From Saccharopolyspora thermophila (lineage in GTDB: Bacteria; Actinomycetota; Actinomycetes; Mycobacteriales; Pseudonocardiaceae), in NCBI RefSeq assembly GCF_014646075.1, contig NZ_BMMT01000002.1, forward strand, positions 62,001 to 126,000: a stretch of 64,000 nucleotides of DNA. Reading direction: 5' to 3'. This document shows, one piece after another, positions 39,585 through 48,475 of this stretch. A program made the position numbers and the translations under genes. The notes beneath the pieces are model-generated. The model ran no database searches and had not been told where the DNA came from. It worked only from the letters and a program-made list of their open reading frames with translations. How positions within the stretch are numbered: position 1 is the stretch's first letter; each line of letters begins with the position of its first letter.

Positions 39585-40235
39585 TCAGCCACCGCAGCGC
39601 GGTGCGGTGGCGGCGATGCGTTCCGCGGTCCGCGGGCCGAGCCCGAGCCGGGTCGCCGCGGCCAGGTCCGCTTCGGTGTCCACGTCGCAGCGCAGCGAGT
39701 CCCACCTGCCCGGCAGCGGTCGAGCCCCGGACGCGGTGTGCGCGGCGGCCGAACCCGGGCCGAAGCGTGGATCCAGCGGGCGGCCGGGTTCGGCCAGCAG
39801 CAGGGTCGTGCCCGTTCCGTGCCGGTCCGCGCAGAACGCGCGGCTCGGCCCGGCGGCGCTGACGGCGGCGCCGAGTTCTCCGGGCCGCAGCGCGGGCAGA
39901 TCCGCCTGCAGCGCCCCGACACGGACCCCGCGCCGCCGCAGCAGCGCGTCGGCGTGCCGCAGGGCCGCGTTCAGCCCGGCGGCCGGGGTGTCGGCCAGCA
40001 CCTCGACGCCTTCGGCGGTGAACGCCTCGGTCAGCGCCGGATCGGCGGTCACCACGACCACGGCGTCGACGCCCGGCGCCTCGCGGGCAGCGAGCACTGT
40101 GTCCAACGCCACGGCCGTGACCAGCCCGGCGTGCGCGTCCGGCCGGCCCGCGCCGCGGTCGGCGGCACCCAGCAACCGGGACTTGGCCGCGTGCAGCGGC
40201 TTGATCGGGACGATGAGGTTCACACCCGCGGTCAC
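39585..40235 (-). CDS. fbiD: Phosphoenolpyruvate/2-phospholactate guanylyltransferase of F420 synthesis
   Basis: A 216-residue nucleotidyltransferase of the CofC/FbiD family, which activates phosphoenolpyruvate (mycobacteria) or 2-phospho-L-lactate (archaea) with GTP as the first step of coenzyme F420 assembly. The N-terminal VPIKPLHAAKSRLL is the nucleotide-binding signature. Also seen are VVVVTADPAL, GLNAALRHAD and the metal-binding LQADLPALRPGEL. GTG 40235 is favoured: the protein then opens directly on the signature, and a CAAGAT box lies 6 bases upstream. It matches Rv2983 in place. The presence of F420 in this organism is therefore likely, though the other fbi genes are not in the window. 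Confidence 0.93.
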   Translation of the reverse strand: MTAGVNLIVPIKPLHAAKSRLLGAADRGAGRPDAHAGLVTAVALDTVLAAREAPGVDAVVVVTADPALTEAFTAEGVEVLADTPAAGLNAALRHADALLRRRGVRVGALQADLPALRPGELGAAVSAAGPSRAFCADRHGTGTTLLLAEPGRPLDPRFGPGSAAAHTASGARPLPGRWDSLRCDVDTEADLAAATRLGLGPRTAERIAATAPRCGG

Positions 40236-40362
40236 CAAGCCATCTTGCGTCGCCCGGACGCGGCGCGTCACCACCGCCTCGGATATCGGGTGCTGGGTGG
40301 CGAGGCGGCCGGGCGCGGCAGGTACCTTGACCTTCGCTCTCGCAACCGAAGAAGGAGTTGCC

Positions 40363-41139
40363 GTGGCGGACCCCAAGAGCCTCCGGCGCCAGCGGAGGCA
40401 CACCAGCGAGAAGGCCCACGGGATGGGCAGGTTCTGGCTCGAACTGGCCCGCGCGGTCTTCTACCCGCTGACCGCGGTGCTGGCCCGCACGCGCGTGACC
40501 GGACTGGACCGCATCCCCGCCGAGGGCCCGGCGCTGCTGGTGTTCAACCACGTCTCGCACCTGGACCCGGTCTTCGACGCGGTCACCGTGCACCGCGCGG
40601 GGCGGATCCCGCGGTTCCTGGCGAAGAACACCCTGTGGAACGTGCCGGTGCTCAAGAACATCCTGGTCGGGGTCGAGCAGATCCCGGTATTCCGGGGCAC
40701 CGCCGACGCGCAGAAGAGCCTGCAGGAGGCGCACGAGGCGCTGCGCCGAGGCAAGGTCGTCGTGATCTATCCGGACGGCACCATCACCAAGGACCCGGAC
40801 GGCTGGCCGATGACGCCGAAGCTCGGGGTGGCGCGGCTCGCGCTGGCGCACGACATCCCGGTCATCCCGGCCGCGCGGTGGGGCACCCGCGAGATCTACG
40901 ACCACTACAAGAAGAAGTTTCGGCCGTTGCCGCGCAAGACGGTGTCCCTCGCGTTCGGCGAGCCGCTGGACCTGTCGGCCTTCCGCGGCCTGGAGGACGA
41001 CACCCGTGCGCTGCGTGAGGTCACGGACCTGGCGATGAGCCGGTCCCGGGAGCTGCTCGGCGAGATCCGCGGCGAGCAGCCGCCGAACGAGTTCTACAGC
41101 TCCGCGCGCAAGGACCGGGACAACGATGGCGTCGCCTGA
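40363..41139 (+). CDS. plsC: 1-acylglycerol-3-phosphate acyltransferase family protein
   Basis: A 258-residue membrane-associated acyltransferase for phospholipid synthesis. The catalytic motif NHVSHLDPV (NHx4D) is at about residues 62-70, the phosphate-binding block follows in the GTADAQKSL region, and YPDGTIT stands for the EGTRS motif with Asp for Glu. The final [13 protein letters not shown] and PVIPAARWG segments are also typical. GTG 40363 has AAGGAG 6 bases upstream. It overlaps gpsA by 14 bases; the pair would supply and use glycerol 3-phosphate for phosphatidic acid. Confidence 0.93.
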   Translation: MADPKSLRRQRRHTSEKAHGMGRFWLELARAVFYPLTAVLARTRVTGLDRIPAEGPALLVFNHVSHLDPVFDAVTVHRAGRIPRFLAKNTLWNVPVLKNILVGVEQIPVFRGTADAQKSLQEAHEALRRGKVVVIYPDGTITKDPDGWPMTPKLGVARLALAHDIPVIPAARWGTREIYDHYKKKFRPLPRKTVSLAFGEPLDLSAFRGLEDDTRALREVTDLAMSRSRELLGEIRGEQPPNEFYSSARKDRDNDGVA

Positions 41140-42205
41140 GCGCTCAACCAACGTTGCGGCCCCGGCTCCGCTGGGCGACCACCAGCGCCGGACAAGCCGA
41201 GGATCTGGCGCGAAGATCGCCGTGCTCGGCGCCGGGTCGTGGGGCACCACCTTCGCGAAGGTGCTCGCCGACGCCGGCAACGACGTGGTCCTGTGGGCCC
41301 GCCGGGCGGAGGTGGCGGCGGAGATCAACAAAACCCGTTGCAATTCCGGATATCTGCCCGGCGTCGTGCTGCCCGAGGGGTTGCGCGCCACCGGCGACGC
41401 GGTGGAGGCGATGCACGGGGCGAGCGCGGTGGTGCTCGCGGTGCCCAGCCAGACGCTGCGCGAGAACCTGGCCGGGTGGCAGCCGCTGCTGCCGCCGGAC
41501 GCCACGCTGGTGAGCCTCGCCAAGGGCGTGGAGCTGAGCACGCTCAAGCGGATGAGCGAGGTGATCAGCGAGGTCGCCGACGTGCCGCTGGAGCAGGTGG
41601 CGGTGGTGTCCGGGCCCAACCTGGCCAAGGAGATCGCCGCCGAGCAGCCCACCGCGACCGTGGTGGCCTGCCTGGACCACGACCGCGCGGTCACCCTGCA
41701 GCACGCGTGCTCCACGCCCTACTTCCGGCCGTACACCAACACGGATCTGGTCGGCATCGAGCTGGCCGGGGCGTGCAAGAACGTGATCGCGTTGGCCTGC
41801 GGGATGGCCGTGGGCCTCGGGTTCGGGCACAACACGATGTCCTCCCTGATCACCCGCGGGCTGGCCGAGACCACGCGGCTGGGCGTGGCGCTGGGCGCCG
41901 ACCCGATGACGTTCGCCGGGCTGGCGGGGCTCGGCGACCTGGTCGCCACCTGCATGTCGCCGCTGTCACGCAACCGTACCTTCGGGGAGCGGTTGGGACG
42001 CGGGGAGACGCTGGCGCAGGCACAGGAGGCCGCGCACGGGCAGGTTTCCGAGGGCGTGAAGTCGTGTTCGTCGATCCGGCAGCTCGCCGCGCGCCACGGC
42101 GTGGAGATGCCGATCACCGACGTGGTGCACCGGGTGTGCCACGAGGGGCTGGCGCCCATCCCCGCGGCCGCGGAACTGCTGGGCCGCGAACGCAAGCCGG
42201 AGTGA
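41126..42205 (+). CDS. gpsA: Glycerol-3-phosphate dehydrogenase [NAD(P)+]
   Basis: Reduces dihydroxyacetone phosphate to sn-glycerol 3-phosphate, the backbone of phospholipids. It is 359 residues with an N-terminal tail of about 28 residues before the Rossmann motif [21 protein letters not shown]. The catalytic lysine lies in [17 protein letters not shown], and the substrate loop is [23 protein letters not shown] 41126 overlaps plsC, so the two are translationally linked. M. tuberculosis has its gpsA at the same place. Confidence 0.97.
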   Translation: MASPERSTNVAAPAPLGDHQRRTSRGSGAKIAVLGAGSWGTTFAKVLADAGNDVVLWARRAEVAAEINKTRCNSGYLPGVVLPEGLRATGDAVEAMHGASAVVLAVPSQTLRENLAGWQPLLPPDATLVSLAKGVELSTLKRMSEVISEVADVPLEQVAVVSGPNLAKEIAAEQPTATVVACLDHDRAVTLQHACSTPYFRPYTNTDLVGIELAGACKNVIALACGMAVGLGFGHNTMSSLITRGLAETTRLGVALGADPMTFAGLAGLGDLVATCMSPLSRNRTFGERLGRGETLAQAQEAAHGQVSEGVKSCSSIRQLAARHGVEMPITDVVHRVCHEGLAPIPAAAELLGRERKPE

Positions 42206-42225
42206 GCCGACCCGGAAGGGGAGTT

Positions 42226-43329
42226 GTGACCACAGAGGATCTCGGTGACGGCACCCGCTGCGTGCGTGGCGGCCATCCGGAACCGGTGGGCGGCACACCG
42301 CTGCTGCCGGGTCCGGTGTTTGCCGCGCCGTACCACCTGGGCGATGGCGAGGGCGGCGACTTCTACGGGCGCGCGGGCAATCCGACCTGGCGCGCCCTGG
42401 AATCGGCGATCGGCGAGCTCGACGGCGGGCGCTGTGTCCTGCTGCCGTCGGGGATGGCGGCGATCAGCACGGTGCTGCGGGCCGTGCTGGGCGTGGGTGA
42501 CGCGCTCGTCCTGCCCAGCGACGGCTACTACGCCACGCGGCAGTTCGTGCGCGACGAGCTGACCGCGCTGGACCTCGACGTGCGGGAGATCCCCACGCCG
42601 GGCCCGTGGGACGACGAGGTCTTCCGCGGAGTTCGGTTGGTGCTGCTGGAAACCCCGTCGAATCCGGGGCTGGACGTGTGCGACATCGCCGAGCTGGCCG
42701 AGCGGGCGCACCGGGCCGGGGCGCTGCTCGCGGTGGACAACACCACCGCCACGCCGCTCGGGCAGCGCCCGCTGGAGCTCGGCGCGGACATCGTGATTGC
42801 CAGTGACACCAAGGCGTTGGCCGGGCACAGCGACCTGCTGCTGGGGCATGTGTCGGTGCGCGACGAGGAACTCGCCGAACGGCTGGTGCGGGCGCGGACG
42901 TTGTCCGGTGCGATCCCCGGTCCGTTCGAGACGTGGCTGGCGCACCGCAGCATGGGCACCCTCGATCTGCGCCTGGCGCGGCAGGCGGAGAACGCGGCGG
43001 CCCTCGTGGCGGCGCTGCGCGGGCACCCGGCGGTGTCCGGGTTGCGCTGGCCGGGTTCGCCCGACGATCCCTCGCACGATCTCGCACGGCGCCAGATGCG
43101 GCGCTGGAACGGCGTGTTCCGCTTCGAGCTGGCCGACGCCGCGGCGGTGGCGGAGTTCGTGCGACGCAGTCGGCTCGTCGTGGCGGCGACGAGCTTCGGC
43201 GGCCTGCACAGCACGGTGGACCGGCGCGCACAGTGGGGCGACCCGGTGCCACCGGGGTTCGTCCGGTTCTCCGCTGGCTGCGAGGACCCGGACGACCTGG
43301 TCGCCGACGTCCTCCAGGCGCTCGGCTGA
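42226..43329 (+). CDS. PLP-dependent enzyme of the cystathionine gamma-lyase family
   Basis: A 367-residue Cys/Met-metabolism PLP enzyme. The cofactor lysine is in ASDTKALAGHSDLLLG; the N-terminal phosphate-binding region is FYGRAGNPTWRALESAIGELDGG with LLPSGMAAIS, and VDNTTATPLGQRPLELGADIV precedes the lysine. It is somewhat shorter than typical cystathionine lyases and synthases (380-400), so lyase versus synthase cannot be decided. GTG 42226 has AAGGGGAG upstream. It follows gpsA after 20 bases and precedes the cysteine-leader/cysteine-dioxygenase unit, suggesting a role in sulfur amino acid breakdown. Confidence 0.9.
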   Translation: MTTEDLGDGTRCVRGGHPEPVGGTPLLPGPVFAAPYHLGDGEGGDFYGRAGNPTWRALESAIGELDGGRCVLLPSGMAAISTVLRAVLGVGDALVLPSDGYYATRQFVRDELTALDLDVREIPTPGPWDDEVFRGVRLVLLETPSNPGLDVCDIAELAERAHRAGALLAVDNTTATPLGQRPLELGADIVIASDTKALAGHSDLLLGHVSVRDEELAERLVRARTLSGAIPGPFETWLAHRSMGTLDLRLARQAENAAALVAALRGHPAVSGLRWPGSPDDPSHDLARRQMRRWNGVFRFELADAAAVAEFVRRSRLVVAATSFGGLHSTVDRRAQWGDPVPPGFVRFSAGCEDPDDLVADVLQALG

Positions 43330-43382
43330 CCGACGCCACCATGGGACCCGGCGCCACCATGGTGTGAGATCGTGCGCCCGAG

Positions 43383-43412
43383 TTGACGCGGGGCGGAGCG
43401 GGGTGGTTCAGT
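43383..43412 (+). promoter_or_regulatory. Promoter of the cysteine leader / dioxygenase unit
   Basis: TTGACG (43383-43388) and TTCAGT (43407-43412) are separated by 18 bases. The predicted transcription start falls on GTG 43420, the first codon of the leader peptide. Confidence 0.6.
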
Positions 43413-43419
43413 TCGGGGC

Positions 43420-43506
43420 GTGTTGCTGCGCGCCATGACTGATCGACGGGGTCACATCGACCTGCGCCGCGTCGCCAGCGCGCTCTGTCTGTGTTCTTCG
43501 TGTTGA
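43420..43506 (+). CDS. Cysteine-ending leader peptide upstream of cysteine dioxygenase
   Basis: A 28-codon frame from GTG 43420 (or a 23-codon one from ATG 43435) contains the segment HIDLRRVASAL and ends CLCSSC directly before TGA. Short frames with this HxDLxRVxxAxC pattern, closing in Cys codons, occur upstream of sulfur-metabolism genes in actinobacteria, and polycysteine leaderless frames act as cysteine-responsive attenuators in mycobacteria. Three of its last six codons are TGT, not the TGC preferred elsewhere in the window. It lies 82 bases before the dioxygenase start. Confidence 0.8.
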   Translation: MLLRAMTDRRGHIDLRRVASALCLCSSC

Positions 43507-43521
43507 TCGATTCCCCTGCTG

Positions 43522-43559
43522 TCCCGGGTGGTCGCGGTTGATGTTGCCGCGCGCCCGGA
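43522..43559 (+). other. Imperfect hairpin between the cysteine leader and the dioxygenase
   Basis: CGCGG (43533-43537) pairs with CCGCG (43547-43551), extended by an outer TCCCGGG/CCCGGA arm with one bulge. No T-run follows, so if it takes part in regulation the mechanism may be Rho-dependent or translational. Confidence 0.4.
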
Positions 43560-43588
43560 TTCCCGAACGATCCCGAAGGACCTTCACC

Positions 43589-44056
43589 GTGTTCGCCGTT
43601 CCGCCGAATACCGTTGCCGCGCCTGCCGATCTTTCCACCGCGCACCCGGTGCGCATCGCCCGTGAACTCGCCGCCGACCGTGGCTCGTGGACGCACCTGC
43701 TGCGCTACCACCCGGATCAGCGCTGGGCCGGGCTGCTGCGGCGCACCGAGGGCTACGAGGCGTGGTTGCTGAGCTGGTTGCCGGGCCAGCACACCGAACT
43801 GCACGACCACGGCGGCGCGACGGGCGCGTTCACCGTGGTGACCGGCTCGCTGACCGAGCGTGTCGTCCGTGGCGGCGCGGAGGTGCTGCACCCGCTGGTG
43901 GCAGGCCAGGCCCGGGTGTTCGGGCCGAACTACGTGCACCAGGTGAGCAACGACGGCCCGGACCCGGCGGTGAGCGTCCACGTGTACCGCCCGGAGCGGG
44001 CCCGGATGACCTTCTACCGCCATGACCCGCTCACCGGCCTGAGCCGGGAACCCTGA
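43589..44056 (+). CDS. Cysteine dioxygenase
   Basis: Oxidises L-cysteine to cysteine sulfinate with Fe2+ and O2. A 155-residue cupin of the bacterial type. The iron site is in ELHDHGGATGAFTVVTG (two His), with the third His in FGPNYVHQVSN. The conserved Arg near the substrate carboxylate and Tyr of YRPERARMTFYRHD are also in place. GTG 43589 has AAGGA about 8 bases upstream. It follows the Cys-ending leader, which probably links its expression to cysteine supply, and it lies beside a cystathionine-lyase-type enzyme, forming a small sulfur-catabolic group. Confidence 0.9.
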   Translation: MFAVPPNTVAAPADLSTAHPVRIARELAADRGSWTHLLRYHPDQRWAGLLRRTEGYEAWLLSWLPGQHTELHDHGGATGAFTVVTGSLTERVVRGGAEVLHPLVAGQARVFGPNYVHQVSNDGPDPAVSVHVYRPERARMTFYRHDPLTGLSREP

Positions 44057-44148
44057 CGCCCGGAAGACACCGGCGCCCGGGAACCTCACCCGGAATCACC
44101 GGCACCCGGGAGTGATCGTCCACAGTCGACCCGCGCGGTGCGGTTCCC

Positions 44149-44817
44149 TCACGCCGGCCACCGCCGGTCGCGCACGTGCGCCGGGACCTCGACGTCCGGC
44201 GGGAGGTCCGGCGCCGGTTGCGGGGTGCCCCAGCGCCGTTCGAGCGGCAGCACCCCCGACCACGCCGTGCCGGCCGCGACGTCCTCGGCGTCGTCGTTCG
44301 GGCCGCCGGTGCGGATCTTCACCGCCGCCTCGGCCAGGTCCAGCGCGAGCACCGCCGTGGCGGCCAGTTCCCGCCTGGTCGGCAGCCGCGCGTGCGCCCA
44401 TGACCCGGGAGCCAGCTGCTCGGTGATGACCCGCAGCGCCTCCCGCTTCTCGTCGGCGTCAACGACGCCGCGCGCCCGCCCGTGGATCACGGCGGACCGG
44501 TAGTTCACCGAGTGGTGGAACAGCGAGCGTGCGTAGACGATGCCGTCCAGGTGCGTGACGGTGACGCACACCTCCGCGCCCGCGGCTGCTTCACGCAGAC
44601 TGCGCGCGCCGGTGGAGCCGTGCACATAGAGGGTGTCGCCGCGGCGGCCGTAGCCGGTGGGCAACACTCGTGGTGAGCCGTCGACGACCAGGCCGAGGTG
44701 GCAGATCAGCCCGGCGTCGAGCACCGCGTGCAGATCGCTGCGTTCGGTGCGGGCCCGCGCGCTGCCGCGGCGGATCGTGGATCGTGCGGTGGGGGAGAGC
44801 TGTCGGGTCACGTCCAC
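44149..44817 (-). CDS. Pyridoxamine 5'-phosphate oxidase-like flavin protein
   Basis: A 222-residue split-barrel flavoprotein of the group annotated as pyridoxamine 5'-phosphate oxidase family (FMN-binding). Typical strands are HAVLDAGLICHLGLVVDGSPRVLP and GDTLYVHGSTGARSLR, then VCVTVTHLDGIVYARS and YRSAVIHGRARGV. It lacks evidence for true PNP oxidase activity and may bind FMN, F420 or heme. GTG 44817 is one plausible start (222 residues); an upstream frame is open into the operator region. It is divergent from a MocR regulator, whose targets are often B6 or flavin-split-barrel genes next door. Confidence 0.87.
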   Translation of the reverse strand: MDVTRQLSPTARSTIRRGSARARTERSDLHAVLDAGLICHLGLVVDGSPRVLPTGYGRRGDTLYVHGSTGARSLREAAAGAEVCVTVTHLDGIVYARSLFHHSVNYRSAVIHGRARGVVDADEKREALRVITEQLAPGSWAHARLPTRRELAATAVLALDLAEAAVKIRTGGPNDDAEDVAAGTAWSGVLPLERRWGTPQPAPDLPPDVEVPAHVRDRRWPA

Positions 44818-44834
44818 CAGGATCAACCGAGAAG

Positions 44835-44853
44835 TGGCATTATCGAAGTGCCA
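44835..44853. promoter_or_regulatory. Operator between the flavin protein and MocR genes
   Basis: TGGCA-N9-TGCCA is an inverted repeat, and AAGTGCC (44847-44852) is echoed by AAATGCC next to the MocR start, giving repeated half-sites as MocR regulators use. A GATAAT on the minus strand within it is a good -10 for the flavin-protein gene, so binding would affect that promoter. Confidence 0.6.
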
Positions 44854-44871
44854 ATCAGGGAGATTTTCGAA

Positions 44872-46278
44872 ATGCCACATGCCGTGCCGGCGAGTTCGCC
44901 GCTGCTGGAACTCGCCATCGAGCTGCGCCGCGACGACGCGCGACCGCTCGCCGTGCAGCTCGCCGACGCCCTGCGCCACGCGGCGACGCTCGGCCAGCTG
45001 CGCGGGGGCGACCGGCTGCCGTCCACGCGCGCCCTCGCGCGCCACCTCGGGGTCAGCCGCACCGTGACCGCCGCCGCCTACGAGCAGCTGCACGCCGAGG
45101 GCTGGATCGCCGGTCGGCACGGCTCCGGCACGTACGTCACGACCAGCCCGCCCGGAGCACGCACCGGTGTCGCGGTGGGCACCCGGGTTCCCGAGCCGGA
45201 ACCCGCGCCGCAGCGGGTGGTGCTGACCCCCGGTGTGCCGTGGGTGGAGGGCATCGACCGGGCGGCGTGGCGGCGCGCGTGGCGGTCGGCGGCCGACACC
45301 GATCCGGACTGGCGGCCGCACCGCGCGGGCGTGGTGACGTACCGCGAGGCCGTCGTCGAGCACCTCCTGCGCCACCGCGGGCTCGTCGTGGGCGGTCTCA
45401 CGGTGGACAACGTGCTCGCCACCGGCGGCACCACGTCGGCGGTCGTGGAGCTGGCGTCCGCGGTGCTGCGCCGCGGCGCGACCGTCGCGGTGGAGGAGCC
45501 CGGCTACCAGCGCGCGGTCGGCGCGCTGCGCTCCGCGGGTGTGCGGGTGGTGCCCGCGCCGGTCGACCACGCGGGCATCGTGGTCGACGCCATCCCGCGC
45601 GGCGTGCAGGCGGTCTACTGCTCGCCCGCGCACCAGTACCCCATCGGCGGTCGGCTGCCCGCGGAGCGCCGGATCGCGTTGGTGGACCGGGCGCGCGCCG
45701 AGGACTGGCTGATCGTCGAGGACGACTACGACGGCGAGCTGCGCTACGACGTGGCACCGCTGCCGGTGCTCGCCTCGATGGCCCCCGACGTGGTGGTGCA
45801 CCTGGGCACCACCAGCAAGATCCTCGCCCCGACCCTCGGGGTCGGGTGGATGCTCGCTCCGGACGACGTGGCGGCGGCGGTGCTGGAACACCGCGACCGC
45901 ACCGGGACCAGCCCCGCTCCGGCTGGGCAGCGCGTGCTGGTGGAGTTCGCCCGCCACGGCGACCTGGGACGGCATCTGCGCCGGCTGCGCCGTGAACTGT
46001 CCCAACGCCGCTCGCTGGTGGTGGACATGCTCGCGGAGCGGGGCGTCGAGGTGTTCGGCGACCGCGCCGGGGCGCATGTCGTGCTCCCGCTGCCCGACGC
46101 CGCGACCGAGCAGCGGGTGGTCGCCGAAGCCGCCGAGGAGGGGCTCGTGCTTGACGGTCTGCGACGGCACCACTGCGGTCCGCAGCAGTGGTTCGGCCTC
46201 GCCCTGGGCTACGCCGCCTGCTCGCGCGACGACCTGGCACGGGCCCTGCCGATCCTCGCGCGACTGTGCAGGTCCTGA
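44872..46278 (+). CDS. MocR-type GntR/aminotransferase regulator
   Basis: A 468-residue fusion: a GntR winged helix (about residues 12-80, QLRGGDRLPSTRALARHLGVSRTV) joined by a linker to a fold-type I aminotransferase domain (about 120-468). The PLP lysine lies in LGTTSKILAPTLGVGW, and EDDYDGELRYD marks the cofactor Asp/Tyr. MocR proteins sense PLP or an amino acid and activate or repress a divergent gene; here that is the flavin protein. ATG 44872 has GGGAG about 9 bases upstream. It could resemble PdxR or GabR; the target suggests B6-related control, not proven. Confidence 0.92.
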   Translation: MPHAVPASSPLLELAIELRRDDARPLAVQLADALRHAATLGQLRGGDRLPSTRALARHLGVSRTVTAAAYEQLHAEGWIAGRHGSGTYVTTSPPGARTGVAVGTRVPEPEPAPQRVVLTPGVPWVEGIDRAAWRRAWRSAADTDPDWRPHRAGVVTYREAVVEHLLRHRGLVVGGLTVDNVLATGGTTSAVVELASAVLRRGATVAVEEPGYQRAVGALRSAGVRVVPAPVDHAGIVVDAIPRGVQAVYCSPAHQYPIGGRLPAERRIALVDRARAEDWLIVEDDYDGELRYDVAPLPVLASMAPDVVVHLGTTSKILAPTLGVGWMLAPDDVAAAVLEHRDRTGTSPAPAGQRVLVEFARHGDLGRHLRRLRRELSQRRSLVVDMLAERGVEVFGDRAGAHVVLPLPDAATEQRVVAEAAEEGLVLDGLRRHHCGPQQWFGLALGYAACSRDDLARALPILARLCRS

Positions 46279-46337
46279 CAGGCTCGCGTGGACGCGTCCG
46301 CGCCCGATGCAGCGAGACGGCGCCCCGGCCCGCCAGG

Positions 46338-46343
46338 TATGGT
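46338..46343 (+). promoter_or_regulatory. Leaderless -10 box of ddl
   Basis: TATGGT is followed by seven bases and then ATG 46351, with no ribosome site. Confidence 0.6.
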
Positions 46344-46350
46344 CCGGCGC

Positions 46351-47442
46351 ATGACACAGCGCAAGATCCGGGTGGCGGTCGTCTTCGGCGGGCGGAGCAC
46401 CGAACACGGCATTTCCTGCGTGTCCGCCGGTAGCGTGCTGGCGCACCTGGACCGGGACCGCTTCGAGATCGTGCCGGTCGGCATCACCCGCGAGGGTGCC
46501 TGGGTGCTGGGTACCGGCGATCCGAAGCAGCTGGAGATCCGGGACCGCAAGGAACCCGAGGTCGCGCCGGGTACCGCCCTGGCGCTGCCCGGCGACCCGA
46601 CGCGCCGCGAACTCGTGCTGCTGGAACCGGGCCGCGGCGGCGAGGTGCTGTCGTCGGTGGACGTGGTGTTCCCGGTGCTGCACGGGGCCTTCGGCGAGGA
46701 CGGCACCATCCAGGGCCTGCTGGAGATGGCCGACGTGCCCTACGTGGGGCCGGGCGTGCTCTCCAGCGCTGTGTCGATGGACAAGGAGTACACCAAGAAG
46801 CTGCTCGCCGCCGAGGGGCTGGGAGTGGGCCGCTTCGAGGTCCTGCGCCGCGATCAGTCCACACTGGACGAGGCGGCGCGGGAGCGGCTGGGGCTGCCGG
46901 TGTTCGTCAAGCCGGCGCGCGCCGGGTCGTCGCTGGGCATCAGCAAGGTGACCGACTGGGCCGAGCTGGACGCGGCGATCGCCGAGGCGCGCCGCACCGA
47001 CCCGAAGGTCATCATCGAGGCGGCGGTGGTGGGCCGCGAGGTGGAGTGCGGCGTGCTGGAGTTCCCGGATGGCCGGATCGAGGCGTCGCTACCCGCGGAG
47101 CTCCGCGTCACCGGCGAAACCGACTGGTACGACTACGAATCCAAGTACCTCGACGACGTCACCGAGTTCGACATCCCGGCCAAGCTCGGCGACGACGTGA
47201 TCGAGCGGCTGCGCGACACCGCGGTGCGGGCGTTCCGCGCGCTGGAGTGCCAGGGACTGGCCCGCGTCGACTTCTTCGTCCGCGAGGACGGCGAGCTGAT
47301 CATCAACGAGGTCAACACGATGCCGGGTTTCACGTCCATCTCGCTGTACCCGCGGATGTGGGCGCACACCGGGGTGGACTACACGACGTTGCTGAGCACG
47401 CTGATCGACACGGCGATCGCCCGCGGTACCGGCCTGCGCTGA
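46351..47442 (+). CDS. ddl: D-alanine--D-alanine ligase
   Basis: Joins two D-alanines for the peptidoglycan stem peptide; an ATP-grasp enzyme and the target of D-cycloserine. It is 363 residues. Motifs include [19 protein letters not shown], the ATP-binding [17 protein letters not shown] loop, and the metal-binding [20 protein letters not shown] 46351 is set by the -10 box. The place matches Rv2981c, but the gpsA neighbour is here separated by about 4 kb of accessory genes. It is convergent with the DUF3515 gene. Confidence 0.97.
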   Translation: MTQRKIRVAVVFGGRSTEHGISCVSAGSVLAHLDRDRFEIVPVGITREGAWVLGTGDPKQLEIRDRKEPEVAPGTALALPGDPTRRELVLLEPGRGGEVLSSVDVVFPVLHGAFGEDGTIQGLLEMADVPYVGPGVLSSAVSMDKEYTKKLLAAEGLGVGRFEVLRRDQSTLDEAARERLGLPVFVKPARAGSSLGISKVTDWAELDAAIAEARRTDPKVIIEAAVVGREVECGVLEFPDGRIEASLPAELRVTGETDWYDYESKYLDDVTEFDIPAKLGDDVIERLRDTAVRAFRALECQGLARVDFFVREDGELIINEVNTMPGFTSISLYPRMWAHTGVDYTTLLSTLIDTAIARGTGLR

Positions 47443-47491
47443 GCGCACCCGGAAGCGTTTGCCCCGCGCGCTGTTGCGGCCGCGTAGCGGG

Positions 47492-48079
47492 TCAGCGGAA
47501 GACGGGCTGTTTCGGCAGCGTGTCGCGCAGGATCGCGGAGAGGTCCTGCAGCGGGCCGGTGCCGGTTCCGCCGGGGGCGCTGAGTGCCACGTAAACCGGG
47601 CGGTCGACGGCCAACCAGGAGGTGTCGCCGCCCTGGCTGATCTCCAGCCAGCTCACCCCCGAGACGTCCAGCAGCTGCGACGTCGGCGTCAGCTCCGCCG
47701 GTGCGTCGATGCCGCACCGCACCGTCACCGGGTCGTGCTCGGCGTCGCCCCACGCCACCGTCGCCGGGGGCGCGGGCTGCGCCAGCTCGCGGCGCGGCAC
47801 CCGCGCGCCGGCCACGGTCAGCTCCCGCGGCAGCGCGGCCAGGACCGCGGCGCACTCCGGCGACGTCGCCTGGGGCGCGGGGATCGGCGCGAGCGCCAAC
47901 GGCCCGCTGCGCCGGGCCTGCTCGGCCGCTTCCGCGGCCTGCTGCTCCTGGCGCGCGCCGTACCAGCCGTAGGCGCCGATCCCGGCGACCGTCAGGGCGA
48001 GGAGTGCACCGAGCGTGATCGCCACGATCAACACCGGCCGGGGCACTCCGGGCGCTGATTGGTGAACCACGTCGTCCAC
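47492..48079 (-). CDS. DUF3515 membrane-anchored protein
   Basis: A 195-residue protein with one N-terminal transmembrane helix (VLIVAITLGALLALTVAGIGAYGWY), a Gln/Ala-rich linker and an extracytoplasmic domain with two conserved cysteines (PECAAVL and VRCGID), as in the DUF3515 family. Rv2980 is the counterpart beside ddl. Function unknown; the neighbouring cell-wall gene suggests an envelope role. GTG 48079 is the likely start; the frame is open further upstream to 48109. Confidence 0.82.
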   Translation of the reverse strand: MDDVVHQSAPGVPRPVLIVAITLGALLALTVAGIGAYGWYGARQEQQAAEAAEQARRSGPLALAPIPAPQATSPECAAVLAALPRELTVAGARVPRRELAQPAPPATVAWGDAEHDPVTVRCGIDAPAELTPTSQLLDVSGVSWLEISQGGDTSWLAVDRPVYVALSAPGGTGTGPLQDLSAILRDTLPKQPVFR

Positions 48080-48168
48080 TACAGCACGGCCGCCGGTGCC
48101 CGCCGGCACCGGCCTGGCCGCGCGAAGGAGGTGCGGGGCCCGGTTCTACCGGGGCGACCGCCCACTCG

Positions 48169-48402
48169 TCACAGGTGCACCACCGGACACGTCAGGGTGC
48201 GGGTGATGCCCTCCACGTTCTGGATCCTGGCGACGACCATCTTGCCGAGCTGGTCGACGTTCTCCGCCTCGGCGCGGACGATCACGTCGTAGGGGCCGGT
48301 GACGTCCTCGGCGCTGATGACGCCCGGCGACCCGGCGATCTCGGCGGCCACCGCCGCCGCCTTGCCGACTTCGGTCTGGATGAGGATGTATGCCTGAACC
48401 AC
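48169..48402 (-). CDS. Stand-alone Lrp/AsnC ligand-binding (RAM) domain
   Basis: A 77-residue protein that is only the alpha-beta RAM domain of Lrp/AsnC regulators, without the helix-turn-helix: VQAYILIQTEVGKAAAVAAEI, the GPYDVIVRAE strand and the closing RTLTCPVV. GTG 48402 is preferred because AAGGGG lies 6-7 bases upstream; ATG 48426 would add eight residues. Such small proteins can form mixed oligomers with full Lrp regulators or bind amino acids alone. It is divergent from thiL and upstream of the DUF3515 gene on the same strand. Confidence 0.88.
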   Translation of the reverse strand: MVQAYILIQTEVGKAAAVAAEIAGSPGVISAEDVTGPYDVIVRAEAENVDQLGKMVVARIQNVEGITRTLTCPVVHL

Positions 48403-48475
48403 GGCGTGCCCCTTCGTCTCGCCCATGTGCTCGGGGTAGGAAACTGGCAGAAAGCTACCCCATCGGACCGAGCGG

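Noticed and set aside
43579..43586. Palindrome GAAGG-A-CCTTC over the cysteine dioxygenase ribosome site
   Set aside because: The one-base loop is too small for an RNA hairpin, so it is unlikely to hide the ribosome site.
48403..48475. TPP riboswitch upstream of thiL
   Set aside because: The gap is 73 bases and lacks the conserved THI-box motifs.
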